NCBI GenBank assembly: GCA_963854735.1
Contig: OY978098.1
Coordinates: 1,610,001 to 1,674,000 of the forward strand
Length of the DNA: 64,000 bases
Direction of reading: 5' to 3'
DNA from: Marvania coccoides
Taxonomy: Eukaryota > Chlorophyta > Trebouxiophyceae > Chlorellales > Chlorellaceae
Shown here: piece by piece, positions 1-10,100 of the stretch
Layout of the letters: each line of letters begins with the position of its first letter
Numbering within the stretch: position 1 is the first letter of the stretch
Notes under the pieces: generated by a model
What the model was told of the DNA's origin: nothing
What the model saw: only the letters and a program-made list of their open reading frames with translations
Databases searched by the model: none
Program-made: the position numbers and the translations under genes

Positions 1-1
1 C

Positions 2-878
2 CCCGAGATACCGCCCGACACCGACCAGCGGCTCCTCTTGGTGTGCAACGCCGTGCACAGGAGGCTGGTCGCGCTGTCTACGACAGGGCGGTATCAAGGG
101 GCCAACCGGCTCACCCCAGAGGCCATTATGGTCACGGGGACCCCCGCGCAGATCGCGGCCGCCTTTTTCGTTGACCACGTCGTCGGGGCGGCCAACATGC
201 ACAAACGCATGATCGCGAGTCGGCCCGCGGCCGTCGAGATGGAGGCTTCTGCGCTCTGCAAGGTCCCCTCTTTACCCCCCGGGCACGCGGCCATAGCTGG
301 AACGTCTGAGGTGTTCGTCGCTCGTATCGGTCGCGGCGCATTCTGTGCCGACTATTATGAAAGCCGCGTGGCGCCAGGCACACCGATTCTGACGACCAGA
401 CAGCAGTTGACTGCGGAGCACTCGGAGCTGTACCTTGCGTGGGCGACCGCGGGTGACGCGCTACAAAAACAAATGGACCGCGAACAATACGGAAAAACTG
501 ACACGGGCGAATTAGCAGCCGCGCGCCAGGGGCTGCGGCAGTACGTCCCGCTCTGTACCGTCTCTGACCTCGAAGGCGCCGTGAGTCGCAAATGGTTCGC
601 GGGCCACCTACGGGACGCCCTCGGCGCGTTCGACATCATGGCACCAGCGGAGGGGACTGCCGTAAGAGGATCTGCTCGTTCAAGCCATCACCTGGCTGAC
701 CAAGTACATGGGGGACGGTTTCAAGCAGTCATCCGCCATCACGAACACGGGGGACTACGTGGCCTCGGAGAAGCCACAGGCGGCGGCGTTTGCAGCAGCG
801 CTGTCATGTTTGCAGCAGAAGCATGGGGCGCCGCCGCCTGTGGCTTCTCCGAGGCCACGTAGTCCCCCGTGTTCGTGA
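2..878 (+). pseudogene. Unknown ORF, open at the left edge, with an apparent frameshift
   Basis: An open frame enters from the left edge (codons start at base 2) and reads as ordinary protein to about base 660. The frame then degenerates, while from base 666 the next frame reads protein-like sequence (DLLVQAITWLTKYMGDG) to a TGA at 876-878. A one-base insertion or two-base deletion near 655-668 would explain this. I do not recognise the protein; there is no clear domain. The last third lies inside the left arm and spacer of the inverted repeat at 565-1052, so the end of the ORF is set by the rearrangement. It could be a decayed mobile-element or viral-type gene, but nothing in the sequence proves that. 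Confidence 0.35.
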
Positions 879-1052
879 TGGCGGATGACTGCTTGAAACC
901 GTCCCCCATGTACTTGGTCAGCCAGGTGATGGCTTGAACGAGCAGATCCTCTTACGGCAGTCCCCTCCGCTGGTGCCATGATGTCGAACGCGCCGAGGGC
1001 GTCCCGTAGGTGGCCCGCGAACCATTTGCGACTCACGGCGCCTTCGAGGTCA
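565..1052. repeat. Perfect 224-bp inverted repeat with 40-bp spacer
   Basis: Bases 565-788 and 829-1052 are reverse complements along the whole 224 bp in my base-by-base comparison, with a 40-bp spacer at 789-828. Both ends stop abruptly: the next bases outward and inward do not pair. The left arm is the 3' part of the unknown ORF, so the right arm is an inverted copy of coding-like DNA. It could be a recent foldback duplication or an assembly/amplification chimera. Confidence 0.9.
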
Positions 1053-1077
1053 TGACAAAAAAATTGTTAGCGGGTCG

Positions 1078-1735
1078 TTACATACATACATACATACATT
1101 ACAGGTTTAAAGTCCGCACAAAGAAGCAGCTAAGGCAACATAGCAGACTGGCACCGAAGTGCAAGCAGAAATAATAATAATAAATTGATGAATGAAAATG
1201 AGAATAAAGAAAGACCAAAGAAAAACCAACCGCTAAAAGAAACAGAGAAAAGAATAACAAAGGAAAAGAAAAGAAAAGCTTATATCCAACCACGCAGCTT
1301 CTCGTACTCGCCAGCGTCATGACTGGCTTTAATGAAAGAAGCAACCTGCTTCGGAGCTTGCTGCAGAAACTGAAAAAGATTCAAAGGAGAATAAGGGGAA
1401 GACGAAGAAGAAGATGGCGCGTCAGGGAATAAAGATGGGTAGGATGCACGCATTGCTACCAAAGAAGGGCATGTGCAGTGAAAAACCATGTGCTCTTCGT
1501 CCTCGCAAGAACCAGAAGCACACAAGCGGCATGTCCGCTGCGAATGCGGCCGCCCAACGTAGCGCCCCGTCTCCACCCCAAGATGATGCGAGCTGCAGCG
1601 GAATCTTGCCAAAGAGACCCGCCGCGGAACCGAAAGGACAGAAGAAAGGTACGGCTGCAAAATATAAGAACTCATTGTGGTATCGCCCCCCCGAATTGTT
1701 GCCTTGTAAAAGTCAGTTTTCGTCCCCGATTACTG
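1078..1735 (-). mobile_element. 5'-truncated non-LTR (LINE-type) retrotransposon 3' end
   Basis: On the minus strand a frame open from just after a stop near 1727 ends at 1280. It carries the C-terminal signature of LINE reverse transcriptase ORFs: an LARFRCSSHHLGVETGR segment followed by a Cys/His knuckle (CRLC, then DEEHMVFHC) and an APKQVASFIKASHDAG tail. A T-rich 3' UTR follows, with the segment CTTGCACTTCGGTGCCAGTC, and the element ends in a short ATGT tandem tail at about 1078-1096. Only the last part of ORF2 remains, as expected from 5' truncation during target-primed reverse transcription. A related copy lies at 39.49-39.94 kb. Confidence 0.85.
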
Positions 1736-1749
1736 ACGGTAAAAAATTT

Positions 1750-1834
1750 CAAGGGGTATGGAGGATTGCGGCCCTGGTTGAGTGACCCGGATAGCACGTT
1801 GCTCAACCAGGGCCGCAATCCTCCATACCCCTTG
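1750..1834. repeat. Perfect 33-bp hairpin
   Basis: Arms 1750-1782 and 1802-1834 are perfect reverse complements with a 19-nt loop. The hairpin sits about 15 bp beyond the broken 5' end of the LINE fragment. Its origin is unknown; it may be a small foldback element or a trace of the insertion event. Confidence 0.85.
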
Positions 1835-1835
1835 C

Positions 1836-2560
1836 AAATGTCGACCCACATTTGCTCGCAGCGCGGGGTGCACTCCCCCCCCCGCCCACGACCAGAGGTT
1901 CGTCGTACCCGCGGCAAAAGCTTGGGGAACGCTCAGCTCCTATTGAACAATGTACCGCTGGTACACATGCGCTACACATACGACTACGTTGCCTGATTTG
2001 TTCTTTGGAAACCGGCTTTTGAGTCAGAATCCGGGTTGGTACGCTTCCAGAACGCATGGAGAGGTCAAGCAAGATAAGCTATCGATAAACGATGAAATAA
2101 AAATAACAAATTTCTCGAGATAAATAAAGGAAAAAAGGCCGGGGCTTATTCATGTTGCCGGGAAGTTCGCATCATGGTGCCGTTGCCGCAAGCGTCCGTC
2201 CCAGCCCCTCGATCGCCGAGTGTCGCCTCATCGTCTCTCCAGCCGGGAGGCCCCGCCGCCCCCGAGAGAGAGTGTAAGCCAAAGGCCGCGGGTCCCACTG
2301 CAGAAATTGGCCCGGAGAACGCCGAAATGTACGAAAAGAACCAATTAAAATTATAGTCGTATTGTGCTACAAGTCCGACGAGGAGGAAGCTGAATCACAA
2401 ACGAAATCCATGAAATCCATTAACCCATGAATGCATGAATATAGAAGGGCATATGAAAAAAATAGAAAGAGAGAATAAGATGCATCTTGTCATATGACAA
2501 GACAAAAGGAATGCAAAATACAGAATTAGAGCCATAGAAAGGTGTCATTAATCACGGTAT
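1836..2560. other. Intergenic, nothing convincing
   Basis: AT-rich spacer. A 60-codon open frame on the plus strand at 2174-2356 is low-complexity (Pro/Ala/Ser) with no family resemblance, and I do not call it a gene. Confidence 0.6.
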
Positions 2561-2566
2561 TATATA

Positions 2567-2853
2567 TCAACAAAGAGGAGCAGCTGGTGCTGCTACATCA
2601 CTGGGCGTCACGCCGTCCTGTGCCCCAGCCCGCTGCAGGTCCTCAGCCAGCTGCAGGTCCAGATGGCGCTCCTTCTCCATAGCGCACGCGGCATTATAGC
2701 GGGTAGATCCTGCACACGCCCCCAAAAATGGTGAGAAACAGGAGCGCAGGGCATGTTTTTAAAGAGAGTTCAGCCGGGCCGTCGCCCCGTTCGGCGCCCC
2801 TCGCCTCGGCCGCTCCCTGTACCTTTCTCTGTCCGCTGTTTCTGCGGCGTAAT
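2567..2853 (-). CDS. Two terminal exons of an unrecognised gene (partial)
   Basis: A 31-nt exon (2823-2853, AG acceptor and GT donor) splices in phase to an exon at 2567-2709 that ends in TGA. The joined frame reads charged, helix-prone sequence (RYNAACAMEKERHLDLQ, then LAEDLQRAGAQDGV). No start codon or upstream exon could be identified, so this is the 3' part of a gene or a remnant. No function can be assigned. Confidence 0.3.
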
Positions 2854-3650
2854 CTAGGGGTGGATGGTGAAGGAATTGCTGACATTTTTGTATTTGTTGA
2901 GTGCTGGGAATACAGCAGGAAAGGTGAGAATTGGTATGCACTGAATTTGTTGTCACGCGTAGCAAAACTTAATTGAGAACGCGGTATACTAACCAATTAT
3001 ACTAACAAGGATTGCGGTATTCCCTGCCGAGGAATCGAACCCCGATCCCCGCGGATTTCCAGACCTCAGAGAGATCAGTCTCAGATGGACACGAATGAAT
3101 TCCTGAACATAACAAAGGATAAATCAATAAATCCCATCAAACTTTCACATACGCACACGACACCAAATACACCAACCATTATAGGCACCAGAAGCAAAAA
3201 TGAAATCGCAAAATCTGCTCGTTATGATAATGATTATCAAGGAAGTGGCAGCCCCTCCCCCAGGCCTCCGCATTACGCAGAGGGTGAAGGCGGCGGGGAT
3301 GCGGTCACCCACGGTCGAGAAAGTGGGTCGAAGCCTCCGCCGTTGACGCTCAAGTGTGCTTTGGGCCCGACCCCACCGTCGGGCGGTTCTCACCGATGGA
3401 CGGTGTTGGTTTGGACGACGCTGGACTTGCCGACAGGCGGTATCACCTCGAGGGTGTTGGAAAAGTTGTTGTTTAGGGGGTTTCCACCGTTGAGGTTTGG
3501 AGGTTTGGAGGTTTGGAGGTTTGAGCTCAACGGTGGAAACCCCCTAAAGTTTGTCTGTAACGCCGTTTCCAAGACTCCGCGGGCGTATACTATGTTTATT
3601 AACAACCTGGACCCTGAAATAGCTGCCGAATTGAAAAATAACACACAAAA
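2854..3650. other. Intergenic with tRNA-like B box and a hairpin
   Basis: Contains a perfect pol III B-box-like T arm on the minus strand (3030-3041) without a complete cloverleaf, and the 23-bp hairpin described separately. No credible protein gene. Confidence 0.5.
3472..3548. repeat. Perfect 23-bp hairpin with GTTTGGAG tandem loop
   Basis: Arms 3472-3494 and 3526-3548 are exact reverse complements. The 31-nt loop is more than three tandem copies of GTTTGGAG. Function unknown. Confidence 0.85.
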
Positions 3651-3749
3651 TCACGAGTTTTGCACCGGTGGAAAACGGAGCAATAAAAATAAAAATAAAA
3701 AAATATATGGTAGGGCTTGGGGCAACCACCCAGGAGGGGTGCCCACCAT

Positions 3750-3902
3750 TTCCCCTGGGCGCTGGTAGATGATGCAGATGTCCACCCTGTCCACCGACAG
3801 ATTTTCTGCAGCTGCAAAGCGCTTTTTCAGCGCCTTCAGGTCGTCATCGGTGACTGTTACCTTCGTCGTAAGCGGCGGGGGGGTATTTTTTCGCATCCCC
3901 AA
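3750..3902 (-). CDS. Possible orphan exon, hypothetical
   Basis: The minus strand reads KVTVTDDDLKALKKRFAAAE followed by LSVDRVDICIIYQRPGEMV, which has coding-like composition within an otherwise non-coding stretch. No start, stop or splice partners could be fixed. It may be one exon of an undetected gene or a fragment. Confidence 0.2.
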
Positions 3903-4210
3903 AGAGCCTGACCTGTGGGCGGCGAGCTGTTTCTAGCTTTTAGCATGGCGCTGCTGTGTCGTACGTCCCCAGGAACTGAGGTTAAACCGGCAGATGGAAG
4001 GGGCACTTCGCCTTAATGTGGCAGGGGGTGGCACGTCGACTTGCGGGTCTCTTTGGGGGCACTACTGAGGGTATGTATCCCTGGGTAAAGATGGGCATTA
4101 ATTACAATGAGCTGGTAATAATAATATCATTGACATTTTAACGTCAGTGGTTTCTTTCAAACAGCTAAAAACAGCACATTCCCTCCTCAGGGGGGCGGCC
4201 TAGCGGCACA

Positions 4211-5272
4211 TCATTTCGACGACGATGACGGCGGAGCCCCCGATGAATCCCCACCACGTGGCTGCAGCACCGCCGTCCCCACTGGGGGATCTGCTGCCTG
4301 CGCCCCCACCAGCTCTGCGCTCAGGTCCCAAAACCGCGCCGCCACCGCGGTGTCGTACGACTCCTTGCTGCTGGTCACCGCCCTGCACTTGTCCCAGTAC
4401 TTGCCAGTCACGCCCTCCACCTCTGGCGACGACGCCAGATAGATGCTGGTGGCAGCGCCCTGCGCGGGGGACAGCGCCAACGCCTGCATCCCCGCCACCA
4501 GCGGCCGCTGCCACCACGCCGCAGGCTGGTCCTGGTCGATCAGGTACCTCCCCAGCTCTGTGTTGACCACCCCGGGGTGCAGCGCGTTCACCGTGGGGGC
4601 CCCCGCCGCGGGCAGCCGCCTCGCCAGTTCGTACGAGAACAGCACGTTTGCGAGCTTGCTCTGGGCGTAAGCGCGCCACGGGCTGTACCCCTTGCGCTTG
4701 CCGTCCAGGTCGTCAAATTCGATGGCGCCGCTGAGGTGGGCCACCGAAGAGACGTTGACGATGCGGGACGAGCGCCCCGTGCCCACCATCAGCGGCAGCA
4801 GCATGGTGGTCAGCAGGTAGTGGCCCAGGTGGTTGACCCCCAGCTGCAGCTCAAACCCGTCTTTAGTGGTCAGCTCTGGGCACATCATCACGCCAGCATT
4901 GTTCACCAACACGTCCAACGGGAGGCCCATGTCCTGGGCGCGAGAGGCCCACGCACGCACGCTCCCCAGGTCCGCCAGGTCCAACTGCGCGATCTCCACG
5001 CCTCGGGCGGTGGGGACGAGGTCTTTGAGGCGGGCACGGGCCGATTCAGCTTTGGCCTGGTCGCGGCACGCCAGCACCACGTAGTACCCCTGTTGCGCCA
5101 GCGATTTGGCGGTTTCAAAGCCGATGCCGGTGTTGCCGCCCGTGATGAGGGCGACCTTGTAGTCGCGGGATGGCGGTGGCGGTGGGGAGTTGCTGGCGAA
5201 GCAGCGGATATTGGTGCTGCGGCCGGGCGCTGCGGAGGCAGAGCGCGTCAAGGGTCCACGCGCCAGTGCCAT
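4211..5272 (-). CDS. Short-chain dehydrogenase/reductase, retinol-dehydrogenase/WWOX-like
   Basis: Single-exon gene of 353 codons. It has the classical SDR layout: TGGNTGIG cofactor motif (about residues 44-51), NNAG (about 124-127), a Ser-containing VSSVAH strand (about 173-178) and catalytic YAQSK (Tyr202, Lys206). The order and spacing match NAD(P)H-dependent 'retinol dehydrogenase-like' SDRs, a group that also includes light-independent relatives of protochlorophyllide reductase. The first ~36 residues are rich in Arg/Ser/Ala with no acidic residue, consistent with an organelle transit peptide (inference). The substrate cannot be read from sequence. The C-terminal ~40 residues (Gly/Ser/Pro-rich) extend beyond the usual fold. 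It is divergent to the POLD4 gene, with 473 bp between start codons. Confidence 0.88.
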   Translation of the reverse strand: MALARGPLTRSASAAPGRSTNIRCFASNSPPPPPSRDYKVALITGGNTGIGFETAKSLAQQGYYVVLACRDQAKAESARARLKDLVPTARGVEIAQLDLADLGSVRAWASRAQDMGLPLDVLVNNAGVMMCPELTTKDGFELQLGVNHLGHYLLTTMLLPLMVGTGRSSRIVNVSSVAHLSGAIEFDDLDGKRKGYSPWRAYAQSKLANVLFSYELARRLPAAGAPTVNALHPGVVNTELGRYLIDQDQPAAWWQRPLVAGMQALALSPAQGAATSIYLASSPEVEGVTGKYWDKCRAVTSSKESYDTAVAARFWDLSAELVGAQAADPPVGTAVLQPRGGDSSGAPPSSSSK

Positions 5273-5745
5273 GATCGTCTTTGGAAAAACAAAAACAAAA
5301 ACAAAAATCTATTGAGCAAGATCAAAGTCAATTTCTGCACTGGTTCAGTAAAACTGTTTGGTGGTAAACTGTACAGATTTAATATAATGTGTGGCTGGCG
5401 AGGCCAGACGTCCAAAAATTGAACGGGAAGGTCACTTTCTTTGAAATGAAAGAAATTTGCCTCGGAAAAGAGCCCAATTTCGGGACCAAAACCTGCTTTT
5501 CTGCGCATAAAATCCTCCCTTAAAAATATAAAGCGGTCTGAACGCTTGGATAGACGCGAGCACAGCCCTTTTACCTCCTTCTACGACGAAAAACACTTTC
5601 GGATCTGAACACTTTTTTCAAGCTTTGCTGCACCGTCATTTCGCCCAGCGCGCCCTTCCATCGCATCAACGTTTAACTCAATTAATTTATCGGCGCACCC
5701 TCCTCCCATCCTTTGCCCAGCAAGGCCAGCCCAAAATTAATCAAA
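5273..5745. promoter_or_regulatory. Divergent intergenic region between the SDR and POLD4 genes
   Basis: 473 bp between two divergent start codons, AT-rich. It must hold both promoters and 5' UTRs. I see no recognisable element. Confidence 0.5.
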
Positions 5746-6099
5746 ATGTCCAGTAAATCTACGAAATCTAGGCGCATCACCTCCGCCTTTGCGCAAGTCA
5801 AGCCCGCAGTGCAGTCCACCAAGATGGCAGCTGCCGCCAGCCGCGGACTCGCAGCCGAAGAGAACAAGCCCTTTGCCCCGTCATCGCCAGTCCAGACAGA
5901 GGAGCACGACGAGCAGGCGCTGCGGCAGTTCGACCTCAACTCCAAGTACGGTCCGGTGTCGGGGATGACGCGGCTGCAGCGGTGGGAGCGGGCGGTGAAG
6001 CTGGGCTTGGACCCTCCGGCGGCGGTGCAGGAGACCATCATGCGCTACGGCGAAGACAGCAGCCTGAACAGGCACCTTTTCAGCGAGGGCAAGGTGTAG
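5746..6099 (+). CDS. POLD4: DNA polymerase delta subunit 4 (p12-like)
   Basis: Small single-exon gene of 117 codons from ATG 5746; an in-frame TTG upstream is not a likely start. The C-terminal half carries the family core: FDLNSKYGP, then GMTRLQRWERAVKLGL, then DPPAAVQE, as in animal and plant p12. The N-terminus has RRITSAF, which resembles the variant PCNA-interacting motif of human p12 (KRLITDSY). The product is the smallest polymerase delta subunit, which stabilises the holoenzyme and contacts PCNA during lagging-strand synthesis and repair. The middle is a low-complexity Ala/Ser linker. The length is close to that of the human protein (107 aa). Confidence 0.9.
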   Translation: MSSKSTKSRRITSAFAQVKPAVQSTKMAAAASRGLAAEENKPFAPSSPVQTEEHDEQALRQFDLNSKYGPVSGMTRLQRWERAVKLGLDPPAAVQETIMRYGEDSSLNRHLFSEGKV

Positions 6100-7156
6100 C
6101 AGTGGATTCGGCCATGGTTTTTGAGAGAATTTTCTTACCAGGGAAAATAAATAATGACGAATAGTTTTTTTTTTTGAAGTGTGTACCTCTTTTTCATTTT
6201 CAACAAATCAGAATTTTGCTACTCTGATGTTATTATATATCTAGCTCTTTCAAATGTAATTATTTAATGGTCGAAGGAAGGAAATGATGTGTGTCTTCCG
6301 CTAGAATACCCCGAGGCCGCTCCTCCGCCATCAAAAGAAGCAGTCTTGAGAAAAGGCGGGAAGGAAAGGCAGACCATGAAATAAATTCTGTCCCCTAGCC
6401 ATAGTGACAATATTGCCAAACCGCAACCGCGAATTTTTTTAAACGCCCACCGACCCTTTTGTTGTCGGGTGATTTTTGTCACAGTTTTGACATGCGAAAT
6501 AACCCCAGCACAGAGAGCGCTCATTTCTGTGGCCTGCGCTATACCACAAGTATTCACGAAGAGGACCAGCACCAAATTGCCAAGCCATCAAGACAAAGCG
6601 GTCACCTTGAACGCCCGGGGAGGCCGTCCCCATGCTGCGCCAGTTCATCGAGGACGCGCTGGAGGGCAAGGTTGCAGGCTGTCCGGCGTTCATATTCAAC
6701 GGGGGTATTTAGGGCACTGCGTCACACACCCCAGTGCCCTAAATTCCAATCGCCATGCAGATAGAGTTCAATGCTAGCAGGCCATGTTGCGCTCAGAGCG
6801 GCAGCAACAACACGAGGGGCGCCCGAGCCTTTTAACGTACTCAAGTCCGAGCATGCTCGAAAAAAGAATTATTACACTCACTTATAAATTATTATTATTA
6901 TTGTGGGCAACGAATCATAAATAAATGATCGATTGTCGACTCTCTCTCTGGAACAGGAAATTAAAACGGTGCGGTCCAACAGCAATGGGGGCGTATGGAA
7001 AAAAGAAAAAGGGGGCGTATTGTTGCATGCATTATAAAGAAAGAAAAAACTCGTTGAGCCACTCATACTCCAAAACCAAAATCCCAAAATGAAACAAACG
7101 CTGCTGCCTAAATTTATTTCTGTTTTGGTTCCGCTAAAAATACTAACGCACGGTTT
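6100..7156. other. Intergenic, with an ORF fragment and a small hairpin
   Basis: About 1 kb of mostly AT-rich DNA. At 6633-6712 an open stretch reads PMLRQFIEDALEGKVAGCPA and then stops; it looks like a gene fragment but has no partner exons. A 13-bp perfect hairpin follows at once. The rest includes the 3' UTRs of the convergent neighbours. Confidence 0.5.
6707..6744. repeat. Perfect 13-bp hairpin
   Basis: Bases 6707-6719 and 6732-6744 are exact reverse complements with a 12-nt loop. It could act as a stem-loop or terminator-like structure, or be a footprint of a foldback element. Confidence 0.7.
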
Positions 7157-10100
7157 TCAGCGCCAGGTCTGCTGCTGCTGCGGCTGAAAATGCGACACCC
7201 TGGGGGCCTGCCTGGACTCCATCGCCGGCTGCTTGAACTTTTTGCCTGGACTGGTCCCCGCAGAAAAAGTTCCCCGCTGCAGCAGCGCCCCCTCCACTTT
7301 GGCCATCACATCATTATACCCATTGCCAGACCCCCGGGCGCTGCTCGACGCGCCGTGGGCCTTGATGAGCTCTCCCTGGGGCAGGGAATTTTGGCGGGGG
7401 AGCACCCCGACAGCTGCGGGGGTGGGGCCGAGCGTGGCAGCGCGCTGGCGGCGGGCGGCGGCATTCTGCACCACCCCCATGTCCAGCTTGGGCACCCCCG
7501 GGCGGCCAGGCAGGAAGTCCTTTACTGCTGCTTCTGCAGGCGGGCCCTTGGTGGACTGCTGCTGCTCCAGCGACTTGATGGCCGCCCGCAGCGCATCCAG
7601 CCGGGCCCGCCGCTCCAGAATGGTCTCTGCGGCCGCAACCTTTGCCTGTTGGGGCTCTTTGGCGAGCTGCTTCACGTAGGCAGGGGCCACCGAGGCAGAC
7701 AGGTCCTTGGCGCGGCCATCCATGCTGTAGGCGGGGTTGAAGAACAGCCGTGACCCGGGATCTGCGGCAGTGGAGCTGCGCTGCGACTGCAGGGGGTGGA
7801 AGCTGTCGGTGGAGACGGTCACAGCTGCTCCTGCGCTCGCAGTGGCGCCGCTGCTGTCAGACACGTCAGACACCGTGCTGCTGCCGTACGCGCTGCTGGT
7901 GCGAGAGCGGTGCAGCTCGGCTTCTGCCGGCAGCTCAAACGTGTTGCGGCGCGCAGCGGCGTCCAAGCTGGGGCCCAGCGGCCTCCTGCTGCTGCTCTGG
8001 CTGTTGGACTGCTCCGCCATGCTGCGTGCGCTGTCCCGCGCGAAGTTCCACCCCTCTGAGGGAGCTCTCTCTGAGTCAGAAGCACCGCCGGCAGCAGCCA
8101 TGTTGCCGTACAGCTGCCGCAGCCCTAGGGGGGCAGCGGCATCCTTGGGTCTCACGGTGCCGTACATCTGCCGCAGCCCCACCTCCCCCACAGCCGTCTC
8201 CTGAATGACATGAATCATGGGCGGCGCACCCGCTGCCGCCGCATTTTGGTACATGCGCACCGCGTTATTTCTGGTGGCAAAGGTCGTTGCTGCAGGGGCA
8301 GGCGGAGGTGGGGCAGCAGCGGCGCCGCCGCTCACGTCCACGTGTACATTGTAAGGGCCCTCGCCGTTGAGGCTGTGGCCGCCCCGGCCGCCCATCGTGT
8401 CGTGGAGCTGGCGCAGCCCCACTTCAACGTCTCCCCGAGGGCCATGCACGTACCCAGCGGCGGTGCCGTGGGGCGCGTCGTAGTCCATCTTGGGGGAGCC
8501 GTGGTAGGTGTGGCCCCCGCCGGCCCGGCCCTCCCGCCGCCGCTTCCAGCAGCAGCAGCACAGCGCGACCGCCAGCGCCAGCAACATCACGCCGCCCACT
8601 GCGGCGCCCACAATCACCCCCACGCTCACCCCTCCGGCGCTGCTGCTGCTCCCCTCTGGGGGCTCTCCGGTGACCAGGGCCTCGCCACTAGGGCCCACCA
8701 CCGAGGGGTCCACAATGTCCAGAGCGGCAACGCTGGTCAGGCATGCTGCACTTGCTTTGAGGAATCCAAACGCGCAGTCGGCGCAGTTTGGGCCGGCGTA
8801 CCCGGCGTGGCACTCGCACACCCCCGCGGCGGGGAGACAGTTGCCGCCGGCGCCGCACCCACCGGGGCATGCAACAGCCGACAAACCGCAGTCTTGAGGG
8901 CAGGTGCCGTTGACCACGCCCAGGGTGGAGCGCTCCCCGATCTCGCAGATGCCGTTGCCGCACACCCCACGCCGCTCCAGCGTCATGGGGGCTGTGAGGG
9001 CCACGCTGGCGGACGTGGCGGTGGCAGCGTCAGCGGCAGACTGCAGGTTGGCCGACAGGTAGGCGGCGTTCCATGGGGAGGTGCTGGTGAAGTTGGAGGA
9101 CGGTTCCACGGCCACAGTGACCTCCAGTGGCAGCGTGAACCCTGCTGTAGTAGTAGAAAAGGAGACGGGAACAAATTTTAGTTTTTGAAGATACGGACAC
9201 ATGAAAATTTATCGTCAATTCATTAAAAAAAATACCTGGATTTTCCTGGGGGGAAGAAGGAGGTGGAGGGGGAGGAAGGAGGGCCTCCCCGGCGGTCTGC
9301 GCCAGGCGCCTCCTGCTGCTGCTTTCTTCAACGGCAGGCGTGCCCATGGACACGTTGGTCGACGAGATGGCCTCAGGGGGAAGCCCCAGCCCCTGCACCG
9401 CGCTCTTAAAAACGGCGTCGATGGGCTCTTGCAGCACGCCGTTGCCCTGGATGAGTGTGGGCGACACCGCCAGCTGCGCCACCATCACCACAGCGCACGA
9501 GTTGCCGACCCCGTCGCACACGCCGCACTCGTCCACCATGCCGCTGGGGCAGCAAACGCCATTGGCGTCCGCGGCAGGGCAGCACGTGCCCTGCATGTCC
9601 AGGAACAGCCCCGCGCCGCCGCACACCCCGCATGCGTCAACTTTACCGCCAGCGCAGCACTGCCCCGCAGCATCCAGGGAGGATCCCTGCGGGCAGCACG
9701 CCCCCGCCACATCCACCACCCCAGAACCGCAGCACGCCAGCTTGGCGTCCACTGCGCCGGCAGTACAAGAGTCCGGGGTCTCGCAGTACGCTCCAGAGTA
9801 CCCTGCATTGCAGGTGCACACGCCCGCAGCACAGGTGCCGCGCCCCAAGCAGGCGTTGTCGGCGCAGAAGTCGCACGCCTGGCGGTTGCACTGCTCCGTC
9901 TCTGCGGGCTTGGTGCCCAGGCACGCGGAGGGGTCGGCCACCGCAGCGCCAGTGGCGTCAACGCAGCTGACGGTCCGGGAACGGGTGCCCCCGCCGCAGG
10001 GCGCAGAGCACTCGCCCCAGGCGGCCGCATTCCACGCCAAGCTGGTGCAGGGCGCGGTGTTGCAGGCCATGCTTGTGGGTTCGGGCGCCTCGGTGCATTG

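Noticed and set aside
1414..1996. Plus-strand ORFs of 123 and 172 codons
   Set aside because: They are antisense to the LINE reverse-transcriptase tail and the 33-bp hairpin and have no family resemblance.
3020..3089. tRNA-like T arm with perfect B box on the minus strand
   Set aside because: The T stem-loop is good, but no D arm, no proper anticodon arm and only about four of seven acceptor pairs can be made; at best a tRNA or SINE remnant.
4577..5422. 281-codon plus-strand ORF
   Set aside because: Antisense shadow of the SDR gene; GC-rich coding strands keep the opposite frames open.
6633..6712. Short ORF fragment with a protein-like reading (LRQFIEDALEGKVAGCPAF)
   Set aside because: Too short, with no acceptor or upstream exon; could be a gene remnant but not supportable as a gene.
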